DNA from: Bacteroidaceae bacterium
Lineage (GTDB): Bacteria > Bacteroidota > Bacteroidia > Bacteroidales > Bacteroidaceae
DNA length: 8,604 nt
Assembly (NCBI GenBank): GCA_016284115.1
Contig: JAEEOD010000403.1
Coordinates: forward strand, 1-8,604
Direction: 5' to 3'
Every line of letters begins with the position of its first letter. Position 1 is the first letter of the stretch. A program made the position numbers and the translations under genes. This document shows positions 1 to 6,298 of this stretch, one piece after another. The notes beneath the pieces were generated by a model, which was not told the origin of the DNA, did not search any database, and worked only from the letters and a program-made list of their open reading frames with translations.

Positions 1-672
1 CCCTTCTTCAATGCACAGTATCCCAAGGTGTATTGGGGGCAATGGGATGCACCTGAATCTATGGAATGGATGAAGGAAGCCATTGCCTTGGTACGTGAGG
101 CGTATCCTGACCTGCCGTTGGTATTTTCTACCGATTCTCAAGATCTTTGGCGCTTTGACAATGACTTGAGTTATTTCGATTTGGTGGAGCATCACATCTG
201 GATGGCCAACCAAAAGCAGGGTGAGTTCCTCAAGGCTATCGACTATAAGAACGGCCGCTTTGATCCGCAGGCTTATAAGAATGTGCAAGCCAATGCAGAG
301 CGTGTCTATCGTGAGAGACCCGACTATTGGAACAGTCTCTTGCTGACGCAAATCAAAGAAACGGCGGCAGTGGCAAAGCGCATAGGTAAGCCCCTTATCA
401 CTACTGAGTGTTGGGGTATCATTGACTACAAGGACTGGCCCATGCTTAATTGGGATTGGGTGAAGGACCTTTGCGAGATGGGAGTGAAGGAGGCAGCTGC
501 CACAGGTCAGTGGGTAGGCATTGCCACCAGTAACTTCTGTGCTCCTCAGTTTGTAGGTATGTGGCGTGACGTGGAATGGCACCGTAGGCTCACTACCCTT
601 ATCAAGTCATCGCCCATCAACCCCGAATTGCTGAATAGTGAAGAGGCTCAAAAGCTCTTGAAGCGGTTGTAG
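1..672 (+). CDS. Cellulase-like glycoside hydrolase, C-terminal part (5' end outside window)
   Basis: The reading frame is open from the first base, so the start lies upstream; the GTG at 28 is internal (codons before it read PFFNAQYPK). The 223 visible residues look like the second half of a TIM-barrel hydrolase of the cellulase (GH5-like, clan GH-A) type. Strand-like segments end in LPLVFSTD, then FDLVEHHIWM (His pair at 190-195), then KPLITTECWG, where the Glu codon at 406-408 is in the place expected for the catalytic nucleophile. The tail is aromatic-rich (DWPMLNWDWV, TGQWVGIATSNFC). The acid/base residue should lie upstream and cannot be checked. The likely role is hydrolysis of a plant or host glycan; the substrate cannot be told. 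No convincing terminator follows it, and the next gene has its own promoter 81 bases downstream. The fold assignment is fairly safe, the exact family is not. Confidence 0.7.
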   Translation, partial: PFFNAQYPKVYWGQWDAPESMEWMKEAIALVREAYPDLPLVFSTDSQDLWRFDNDLSYFDLVEHHIWMANQKQGEFLKAIDYKNGRFDPQAYKNVQANAERVYRERPDYWNSLLLTQIKETAAVAKRIGKPLITTECWGIIDYKDWPMLNWDWVKDLCEMGVKEAAATGQWVGIATSNFCAPQFVGMWRDVEWHRRLTTLIKSSPINPELLNSEEAQKLLKRL

Positions 673-753
673 ATATTATATTCAAATAGCTGAAACAAGT
701 GTTTTGCACTACATTAGTTCTAAGGGGTTTCGTATGATTTGCCTATAGATTTC

Positions 754-784
754 TTTGGTTATATGTCTATATTGATTATATTTG
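754..784 (+). promoter_or_regulatory. Bacteroidetes-type sigma-AB promoter for the Kelch-AraC regulator
   Basis: TTTG at 754-757 and TATATTTG at 777-784 are separated by 19 bases, a full match to the known Bacteroidetes primary promoter (TTTG, 19-21 bases, TAnnTTTG). The -7 box ends 23 bases before the ATG at 808, which leaves a short A-rich leader without a Shine-Dalgarno site. This implies the regulator is transcribed independently of the hydrolase upstream. Confidence 0.75.
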
Positions 785-807
785 CATCAGATTAAAAAGT
801 TTGACAA

Positions 808-2463
808 ATGAGGCGAAACTTCCACCTTATTTTTTATTTGGTCATACTGCTATTCCCCCTGTATGTCTCTGGGGTGATGGCAGAGAATCCAACTTGTCCT
901 ATAGTCAAGGTGGAACTTGAGCGATTACCAGACTTGAACATCCCGCGCAGTGGTCATACGTTGTTCTGTGCTGGAGGAGAGATGGTGATTGCTGGAGGTC
1001 ATACGTCGGGTTTTGTGCCTACACCTACGGCAGAGTATTATAGTCAAGGGCGATGGCACCTTATGCAGATGACCTATCCGCACGATAATGGTCTCGCTGT
1101 GGTGATGAAGTCGGGGAAAGTGCTTTTAGCAGGAGGAATGGAAAGTTCTCATGGTATAGGACAGTCATATGGTGTAGAGTATTATTATCCTGAAACTCAT
1201 ACTTTTGAAGGATTTACCATCTTGAATCAGAAGCGTGCCTTGGCTTCTGCTCTTGAGATAGACAGTGGCAAGGTGGTGGTTTCGGGCAACTGGTATGCTG
1301 ATGATGCCATTGAAATCTTTGATGGAGAAAGAACTTTCACACGACTCAAGGCTGTGAACACCCAACGTAGTAGTCCCATTATTTGTCGCATCAGTGCCGA
1401 TGATGCCATATTGTTCAGTAAGCTTGATACCTATGGAAAGGAGTTTGATCACATAGTAATCGACAGGCTAAAAGGTGATCCATTTACTGCACCCTTGTTT
1501 GACGACTGGCTTCCTATTAATTGGGAGTTTTCAAGCAATGAACCTGGTTTTATCGGTGACGAAAAGACAGGAGTCTATGCATATCTTTTGGCGTTGAAAA
1601 ATAGACATGATGGTAGTTTAGGTATTGCCAAAGTGGAAGGCACGGAATTCTCATTATTAACCACTGCATCACCTATCCCGACGGAGGCAGGATATGGGCG
1701 TATTCAGTATTTTGGATATCTAATGGCTGATCGTCAGGCACAGCGCTGCTATGTGTTAGGCGTAGATGGTGACTGGAGACTCTATGCACTTGCCGTAGAT
1801 TATAGTCAGTCACCTGCACCGTTGACACTCTATCATACCGATCCTTTAGAGAGTAGGCTGGGTCCTTATATGCCTGCACTGACTCCTGAGGGTGATATTA
1901 TGTTGGCAGGTGGTATTGTCGATAACAATTTCTCCCCGTTATCTTCTGTCTATCTGATGCATGTGGGAACAAAATCTGCCGCTGCTTCTTCTGGTTTCGC
2001 TTTTGGACGATGGATATGGTGGTTGTTGGCACTGTTAGTGATAGCATCGTTTGTTGCCTCATGGCTCTACCGCAGAAATAAGACAGTAAAACATGAAGAA
2101 GATTTCACTGCATTACCTAAGGACAATGCTACAGAAACACTTATGAATAGCATCCATGAAGTGATGCTCAAAGAACAGTTGTTCCGTGAAAGTGAATTGA
2201 AGGTAGCCGATGTGGCTCAACGCCTGAATGCGAATGTCAAGGATGTGGCGGAGTGCATCAAAGCTAACCGAGGTGTTACGTTTGTCCAGTTTGTCAATGG
2301 TTATCGTGTGGACTATGCTAAGCAGTTGCTCCGTCAGAATCCAGATATTAAGATTGCTGCATTATGTTTAGAGTCCGGTTTCGCCAGCGAGCGTTCATTC
2401 TTCCGCATCTTCAAAACGTTCACTGGTATGACTGCTCAGGAGTGGATGAATCAGAAAGATTAG
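808..2463 (+). CDS. Membrane-spanning one-component regulator: Kelch-like sensor, TM helix, AraC-type HTH
   Basis: Predicted inner-membrane transcription regulator of 551 residues. Residues 1-25 form a signal peptide (hydrophobic LIFYLVILLF, likely cleavage after VMA). Residues about 45-390 carry Kelch/beta-propeller-like blades, with glycine-rich turns at 60-64 (VIAGG), 105-110 (VLLAGG) and 366-370 (MLAGG), each followed by an aromatic strand such as AEYY or VEYYY. A single membrane helix spans about 402-421 (tryptophan-rich start, RRNK after it, so the C-terminus is cytoplasmic). Residues about 452-548 are an AraC-family double helix-turn-helix, with the typical second-helix signature GFASERSFFRIFKTFTG at 524-540. 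There is no histidine kinase, phosphoacceptor or receiver domain, unlike Bacteroides hybrid two-component sensors whose HTH is similar. It probably couples binding of a periplasmic ligand to DNA binding at the membrane; ligand and target genes are unknown. It has its own promoter and terminator, so it is a monocistronic unit. Confidence 0.85.
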   Translation: MRRNFHLIFYLVILLFPLYVSGVMAENPTCPIVKVELERLPDLNIPRSGHTLFCAGGEMVIAGGHTSGFVPTPTAEYYSQGRWHLMQMTYPHDNGLAVVMKSGKVLLAGGMESSHGIGQSYGVEYYYPETHTFEGFTILNQKRALASALEIDSGKVVVSGNWYADDAIEIFDGERTFTRLKAVNTQRSSPIICRISADDAILFSKLDTYGKEFDHIVIDRLKGDPFTAPLFDDWLPINWEFSSNEPGFIGDEKTGVYAYLLALKNRHDGSLGIAKVEGTEFSLLTTASPIPTEAGYGRIQYFGYLMADRQAQRCYVLGVDGDWRLYALAVDYSQSPAPLTLYHTDPLESRLGPYMPALTPEGDIMLAGGIVDNNFSPLSSVYLMHVGTKSAAASSGFAFGRWIWWLLALLVIASFVASWLYRRNKTVKHEEDFTALPKDNATETLMNSIHEVMLKEQLFRESELKVADVAQRLNANVKDVAECIKANRGVTFVQFVNGYRVDYAKQLLRQNPDIKIAALCLESGFASERSFFRIFKTFTGMTAQEWMNQKD

Positions 2464-2488
2464 TCTTCTTCTTTCGTAGAATTTAGGG

Positions 2489-2527
2489 AAAAGGACTGCC
2501 AATTTTATTTTGGCAGTCCTTTTTTTT
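2489..2527 (+). terminator. Rho-independent terminator of the regulator gene
   Basis: A perfect 13-bp stem pairs AAAGGACTGCCAA (2490-2502) with TTGGCAGTCCTTT (2510-2522) around a 7-base T-rich loop, and runs directly into a T tract at 2520-2527. It starts 26 bases after the stop codon at 2461-2463. Confidence 0.88.
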
Positions 2528-2541
2528 ATTTTGGCAGTCCT
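2503..2541 (+). repeat. Tandem duplication of the terminator's right arm (period 21)
   Basis: The 18-base string TTTTATTTTGGCAGTCCT occurs at 2503-2520 and again at 2524-2541. The left arm at 2490-2502 can therefore pair with either copy. The second copy lies beyond the T tract, so the normal terminator uses the first. Confidence 0.85.
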
Positions 2542-2547
2542 ATGTAA

Positions 2548-2579
2548 TTTCTTTACTCTATTTTTACAACATATCTGTG
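2548..2579 (+). promoter_or_regulatory. Possible weak promoter for the peptide-lipoprotein pair
   Basis: TATCTGTG at 2572-2579 differs from the Bacteroidetes -7 consensus TAnnTTTG at one position, and TTTC at 2548-2551, 20 bases upstream, differs from TTTG at one position. It lies between the regulator's terminator and the small ORF at 2603, where a promoter is needed. Two mismatches make this tentative; a weak or activator-dependent promoter would look like this. Confidence 0.35.
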
Positions 2580-2602
2580 AAAATAATTAAAATCGAAAGC
2601 GT

Positions 2603-2728
2603 ATGAAACAAACTTATGAGGCACCAGAGGTGCAAGTAATTGAGATGGAAGTGCAAGGCATGATTGCTGCGAGCACCGATGGATTAACTTTGCCAGGATA
2701 TGGCGCAGGCACAGTGCCAGAACCTTAA
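2603..2728 (+). CDS. Small peptide, 41 residues, unknown function
   Basis: ATG at 2603, TAA at 2726-2728. The peptide starts MKQTYEAPEVQVIEMEVQ, continues GMIAAS, and ends in a glycine/proline-rich tail (LPGYGAGTVPEP). It has no signal peptide, no membrane helix and no cysteine. Short ORFs of the form MKKxYxxPxxxVxxxE followed by a small-residue patch and a variable tail are, from general knowledge, common in Bacteroides and Prevotella, often near surface lipoprotein genes, with no established function; that resemblance is the main reason to call it a gene. It lies 28 bases before the lipoprotein and in the same direction, which suggests co-transcription. The leader before the ATG is A-rich without a Shine-Dalgarno site. 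The conserved-head, variable-tail layout resembles a peptide precursor, but this is inference. Confidence 0.72.
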   Translation: MKQTYEAPEVQVIEMEVQGMIAASTDGLTLPGYGAGTVPEP

Positions 2729-2756
2729 GTGTTGAACCCTAAAAAGAGTAAGAAGT

Positions 2757-4478
2757 ATGAAAAAGACATTACGCACTTTAATGATGGGTATGATGGCACT
2801 CTTGGCTGGTAATGCCCTGACCTCATGCAGCAACGATGACGAGCCACAGGTGGCCCAGCAAGAAGGAAAGACGGGCTATGTGGAGTTCACTATTTCACGT
2901 GGAGCTGATACTCGTACCGCTTATGCTTTAAACGAAGATAAAGGACTGGACGTTACTTGGAGCAAAGGTGACAAGATGGTGGTATTCTATAAAGTACAGA
3001 CTGCGGATGAAATCATCGAGGTATTTGATATCGTTGAGGGAGTTGGTGAAAAAACTGCCAAGTTTGCAAAGAGTGACAGCCAGCTGGCAGACAAGTCTGG
3101 TATAATTGGAATTGCCTATCGTCCTAATTACGATGCCAGTAAAACAATAAGTGAATACCTCTTCGATTTTTCAACACAGGAGGGAGATCTCGATAACTTG
3201 GGTAAATATGATTTATTCTCATTTGATGCTTCACTAGAAGAAGGTAAGATTACACCTTTGGGTAAAAGTTTCTTCTATCCTACTATGGTCTTCCTACATT
3301 TTCCTACCGATATAGATTTTGGTACAGGAACCACCACCTCGGATTTTGTTTTCAGCGGAGGAGTAAATAAGCATGCTTCCTATTCTGAAGGAATCGAAGG
3401 TGATATCACTGTAGAAAACGTAAGCCTTACGAATGGAAAGTTAAGTCAGGACCTGTATGTTGCTGTTTACCATACTACTCCCACATCTTTTTCAGTAGGT
3501 GGAAAAACCTTCTCACTGCCTGGAGGGCTGAAAGCAGGCAATATCTATACCTTCGCACAAGAGAATTTGAAGGATATAACCCCTCTGACTATTGAGGCCC
3601 TTGGCGAAGGAACTATCACCATCAAGAATCCATATGGCCTGACTATCAAGTATAGTAAAGATGGTGGTGCTACTAAGACCACCAGCAGTGCAAATCCAAT
3701 CTATATTTCTGTGAATGCTGGCGACAAAGTGCAGTTCTTTGGTGACAATGAAGCGTATGCAAAAGATGGTAGTTATAATCATACCAACATCCAGTGTTCA
3801 GGCTCCAGCAAAGTCTATGGCAATATTATGAGTCTGATTAGCTCGACCGATTATAGCAAAATAACTACGTTTACTGGTACTCGTAATTTTTACGAATTGT
3901 TTTTTAAAAATTTAGGCCTCATCGATGCCAGTGGTCTGATTCTTCCTGCTACAACGCTGGCAAGTTACTGCTACGCATATATGTTCGAAGGTTGCTATAA
4001 CCTGGCCTCAGTTCCCAAGCTTCCAGCCACTACGCTAGCAGATAACTGTTACTTGGGCATGTTCTATTCATGCAACAGTCTGGTTTCAGCTCCCGAGCTT
4101 TCCGTCACCACTTTGGCGGAGTATTGCTATTATGAGATGTTCTCTAACTGTACCTCACTGACCGAAGCTCCTGAACTTCCAGCCACTACGCTGGAAAAAG
4201 GTTGCTATTTGGGCATGTTCGAATATTGCACCTCACTGACCAAAGCTCCTGAGCTTCCAGCCACCATGTTGGCAGACTATTGCTACAGTTATATGTTCCA
4301 ATACTGCACCAACTTGAGCTCTGTGACTTGCTTAGCTGAAAACCCCAACCCAGAAGTTTACACTAATGATTGGCTCGATGGCGTAGCTGCAACAGGTAAT
4401 TTCTACCATGCAAAGGACGTAGAGTGGCCTAGTGGCACAAGTGGAATCCCAGCAGGTTGGACACAGCAGGAATACTGA
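2757..4478 (+). CDS. Surface lipoprotein: fimbrillin-like N-terminus with BspA-like leucine-rich repeats
   Basis: A 573-residue exported lipoprotein. Residues 1-23 are a lipoprotein signal peptide ending in LTS, with lipidated Cys24; the following SNDDE is an acidic stretch like the Bacteroidetes lipoprotein export signal, so surface exposure is likely. Residues about 38-270 resemble the fimbrillin (FimA/Mfa-like) family, with the hallmark TRTAY at 52-56 and VTWSKGDKMVVFY at 66-78. A linker domain (about 275-370) leads into five tandem 26-residue repeats at 396-525 of BspA-like type (pattern LPATTLAxxCYxxMFxxC). A capping segment (530-573) ends the protein with VEWPSGTSGIPAGW. Such repeats usually bind other proteins or host surfaces, so adhesion is a plausible role; whether it is assembled into a fimbria is doubtful given the repeat-bearing C-terminus. 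It probably shares a transcript with the 41-residue peptide gene just upstream. A strong hairpin follows. Confidence 0.85.
   Translation: MKKTLRTLMMGMMALLAGNALTSCSNDDEPQVAQQEGKTGYVEFTISRGADTRTAYALNEDKGLDVTWSKGDKMVVFYKVQTADEIIEVFDIVEGVGEKTAKFAKSDSQLADKSGIIGIAYRPNYDASKTISEYLFDFSTQEGDLDNLGKYDLFSFDASLEEGKITPLGKSFFYPTMVFLHFPTDIDFGTGTTTSDFVFSGGVNKHASYSEGIEGDITVENVSLTNGKLSQDLYVAVYHTTPTSFSVGGKTFSLPGGLKAGNIYTFAQENLKDITPLTIEALGEGTITIKNPYGLTIKYSKDGGATKTTSSANPIYISVNAGDKVQFFGDNEAYAKDGSYNHTNIQCSGSSKVYGNIMSLISSTDYSKITTFTGTRNFYELFFKNLGLIDASGLILPATTLASYCYAYMFEGCYNLASVPKLPATTLADNCYLGMFYSCNSLVSAPELSVTTLAEYCYYEMFSNCTSLTEAPELPATTLEKGCYLGMFEYCTSLTKAPELPATMLADYCYSYMFQYCTNLSSVTCLAENPNPEVYTNDWLDGVAATGNFYHAKDVEWPSGTSGIPAGWTQQEY
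3942..4331 (+). repeat. Five in-frame 78-bp repeats encoding leucine-rich repeats
   Basis: Repeat units begin at 3942, 4020, 4098, 4176 and 4254 with no length variation. Each encodes 26 residues with fixed Leu1, Thr5, Leu6, Cys10, Tyr11, Met14, Phe15, Cys18 and Leu21. Units 3 and 4 share long runs of DNA identity around CCTCACTGACC and AAGCTCCTGA, whereas units 1 and 5 are more diverged, as expected for internal expansion of the array. Each unit carries two cysteines, ten in all. Confidence 0.9.
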
Positions 4479-4516
4479 GAATAATCCTAATTATTCCCTC
4501 TCTCTGAATTAAAGTG

Positions 4517-4550
4517 AACCCCGAAAGCAAGACAAATTGCTTTCGGGGTT
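4517..4550 (+). terminator. Strong hairpin after the lipoprotein gene, probable terminator
   Basis: AACCCCGAAAGCAA (4517-4530) pairs perfectly with TTGCTTTCGGGGTT (4537-4550) around a 6-base loop. It begins 39 bases after the lipoprotein stop codon. No T tract follows on either strand, so it may act as an mRNA 3'-end stabiliser or an imperfect terminator. Confidence 0.6.
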
Positions 4551-4557
4551 ATGCTTA

Positions 4558-4689
4558 CTATCTCATAGGTTAATGCTTACTAACCCTATGACTAACGCCT
4601 GCTAACCCTATGACTAACGCCTGCTAACCCTATGACTAACGCCTGCTAACCCTATGACTAATGCTTGCTATCTCATAGGGTAATGCTTG
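4558..4689. repeat. Six-unit, 22-base tandem array with inverted-core outer units
   Basis: Units start at 4558, 4580, 4602, 4624, 4646 and 4668 with no gaps. The four inner units read CTAACCCTATGACTAAC followed by GCCTG (the last ends in TGCTTG). The two outer units read CTATCTCATAGG, then TAATGCTT. The core ACCCTATGA of the inner units is the reverse complement of TCATAGGGT in the last outer unit, and the first outer unit has the same inverted core with one base missing, so inner and outer units can pair into hairpins. There are no spacers, which rules out a CRISPR array. Confidence 0.9.
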
Positions 4690-4720
4690 CCATCACTGGT
4701 TCCAATATATGCTACAGGTT

Positions 4721-4760
4721 GTCGCAGTATCTGTTATGGGGGTAAAGGAGATACTGCGAC
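4721..4760. repeat. Hairpin element with perfect 12-bp stem
   Basis: GTCGCAGTATCT (4721-4732) and AGATACTGCGAC (4749-4760) are perfect inverted repeats around a 16-base loop containing TGTTATGGGGG. There is no T tract after it. It looks like a dispersed palindromic element rather than a terminator. Confidence 0.75.
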
Positions 4761-4768
4761 TGGGGATG

Positions 4769-4846
4769 GGAGGCGTTACGTCACCCCATAGCAAGCATCG
4801 TGACAACCTATAGGAGGCGTCGCAGTGACCCCATAGCAAATACTGC
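4769..4846. repeat. Two diverged direct copies of a GGAGGCGT / ACCCCATAGCAA element
   Basis: GGAGGCGT occurs at 4769-4776 and 4813-4820, and ACCCCATAGCAA at 4783-4794 and 4828-4839, giving two direct copies 44-45 bases apart. The second copy, read GTCGCAGT (4819-4826), CCCCATA, ATACTGC (4840-4846), also matches the reverse complement of the hairpin element at 4721-4760 with a deletion of about 8 bases, so it is an inverted relative of it. Confidence 0.7.
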
Positions 4847-4880
4847 AATAAGGAAACGGGAATATTGGGGCAAAACTGGA

Positions 4881-4925
4881 TAAAAACTCTACTACGGGAA
4901 GAAGGACGGTCCTCCCGTAGTAGAG
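4881..4925 (-). terminator. Rho-independent terminator of the efflux operon
   Basis: CTCTACTACGGGA (4887-4899) and TCCCGTAGTAGAG (4913-4925) form a perfect 13-bp stem around a 13-base loop. On the minus strand the stem is followed at once by TTTTT (complement of 4882-4886), the order expected for intrinsic termination of the leftward operon whose last stop codon is at 4963-4965. Confidence 0.8.
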
Positions 4926-4946
4926 TGGCCGTCCTCCCGTAGTAGA
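4909..4946. repeat. Tandem duplication of one terminator arm (period 22)
   Basis: GTCCTCCCGTAGTAGA occurs at 4909-4924 and 4931-4946. Either copy can pair with the arm at 4887-4899. In addition AGGACGG (4903-4909) and CCGTCCT (4929-4935) can form a competing hairpin. Confidence 0.85.
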
Positions 4947-4962
4947 TGAAAAGCTTGTTTTT

Positions 4963-6291
4963 TTACTGTATTTCGATTCCCTTATAGAAATCAAGAATTT
5001 TAGAGCGGAAGATATATTCGTACTTCGCTTGCAACTCGTCGCTTTGAGCTTTCAACAGGTTTTGCTTTGCCTCATTGTAGGCAACGGCGGTGGCAGTACC
5101 ATTCTCGTATTTCTTGCTGGTCAGCTCAAAAGATGCTTCACTGGCTGCAGCTGCTGCTTCACTGCTGGCATACTTGCTCTCGGCAGCAGTGGCATTGTAC
5201 CAAGCTTGCTGAATCTCTTTATAAAGTGTCTTCTTGGTGTTCTCCAATTGCAAGGCATAGTTTTCACGCTGCAACTTTGCTGTACGTATACGATTACGAG
5301 TGGCAAAGCGGTTGAAGATGGGAATGCTGAGGCTAATGCCTACATAGCGGCTGAAGTTGTCGCTTAACTGCTGACTGAACGTGCGGTTCAAGGTAGAGTA
5401 GTAGTTAGTGCCCAGACTACCATTCAGATTGATAGAAGGATAGAGGGCACTTTGTGCTATCTTGATACTTTCCTTACTTCCCTCCAAACGAGCCTGTGCT
5501 GCTTGGATAGCTGGCTTGCTCAACATAGCAGTGGCAAACACCTCATCAGGTGGGGTGAGGGGATTCAGCTGGAATGCCTGGTCGGGATCTTCCACCTCAA
5601 AGCCCTCTGGGGTCTCTAACTCTATTAATTGGGTTAGGTCAAGGATAGACAGACGATAATTGTTGAGCGATTGCACCACATTCAACTCGTCTTGCGCCAC
5701 ACGAGCTTTTGCTTCTGCCAGTTCGGCCACTGATGCCTTGCCAATATGCTCTAATGCCTCGATGCGGCTATACTGCTCCTGGCTCAATGCCACCTGTCCT
5801 TGTGCTACCTGATGCAGTTCTTTGTTGAACAAAGCCTGCAGGTAGGCGGAGGCAATATTGATAGCCAAATCTTCCTTTGCCTTTTGCAAATCTGCCATTG
5901 ATGCCTTGAGGTTCAGCTTCGAGAGATTGTACTGACTGGGAATTTCAAAACCAGTGAACACTGGAATACTGGTGCTGAGGCTCATATTGGTACCTCTACT
6001 GCTGGTATCGACATATTTGGTAGTGTAGTCGCCCGTATCCTCATCCTTGATAGCGGTTTGTGTACGTCCCCAGTTAAAACTCTGACTACCGCTGGCATTA
6101 AGGTTAGGCAGACGAGCCCACTTTGCGGTGTTTGCCTCCACCTCACTCTGCATTACCTTATTCTCTGCCTGGAGGATGGTTACATTGTGTGCTGTAGCAT
6201 AGTCGATGCATTGACGCAATGTCCAGCTCTCCTGGGCGTTGGCAGAAATGCCCAGTGCTATGATGGCTGATAGTAGTATAGTCTTTTTCAT
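4963..6291 (-). CDS. TolC-type outer-membrane efflux channel protein
   Basis: Outer-membrane component of a tripartite exporter, 442 residues, a usual length for the Bacteroidetes outer membrane efflux (OEP) family. A signal peptide covers residues 1-19 (cleavage after SANA, before QES). The mature N-terminus has the family motif WTLRQCIDYA at 23-32. The two OEP halves are visible as an internal duplication: a strand followed by a helix at 105-131 (LSTSIPVFTGF) and again at 321-339 (LSIPIFNRFATRNRIRTAK). Long alanine- and glutamine-rich helices between them (about 130-215 and 340-430) would form the periplasmic tunnel. KYENGTAT at 394-401 is in the usual equatorial-domain position. It is the last gene of the operon; its start lies 7 bases after the stop of the membrane fusion protein, so translation is probably coupled. 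A terminator follows. The family is clear; the exported substrate is not. Confidence 0.92.
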   Translation of the reverse strand: MKKTILLSAIIALGISANAQESWTLRQCIDYATAHNVTILQAENKVMQSEVEANTAKWARLPNLNASGSQSFNWGRTQTAIKDEDTGDYTTKYVDTSSRGTNMSLSTSIPVFTGFEIPSQYNLSKLNLKASMADLQKAKEDLAINIASAYLQALFNKELHQVAQGQVALSQEQYSRIEALEHIGKASVAELAEAKARVAQDELNVVQSLNNYRLSILDLTQLIELETPEGFEVEDPDQAFQLNPLTPPDEVFATAMLSKPAIQAAQARLEGSKESIKIAQSALYPSINLNGSLGTNYYSTLNRTFSQQLSDNFSRYVGISLSIPIFNRFATRNRIRTAKLQRENYALQLENTKKTLYKEIQQAWYNATAAESKYASSEAAAAASEASFELTSKKYENGTATAVAYNEAKQNLLKAQSDELQAKYEYIFRSKILDFYKGIEIQ

Positions 6292-6298
6292 TGTATTA

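Larger units (their letters stand above)
4479..4962. other. Gene-free intergenic region rich in hairpins and short repeats
   Basis: This 484-base gap separates two convergent transcription units. I see no credible gene in it. It holds, left to right, a 14-bp hairpin, a six-unit tandem array, several diverged copies of a hairpin element, a short plain stretch (about 4847-4880) and the terminator of the leftward operon. Each is listed separately. Confidence 0.75.

Noticed and set aside
28..30. GTG as the start of the hydrolase gene
   Set aside because: The frame stays open back to base 1 with plausible protein sequence, and the visible part covers only half a TIM barrel.
692..706. Terminator after the hydrolase gene (AGTG, TTTTG, CACT)
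   Set aside because: The stem is only 4 bp and no T tract follows.
4558..4689. CRISPR array
   Set aside because: The 22-base units follow each other directly without unique spacers, and no cas gene is present in the window.
4776..4994. 72-residue ORF on the minus strand
   Set aside because: It overlaps the end of the channel gene and runs through the terminator and repeat elements; it has no recognisable features.
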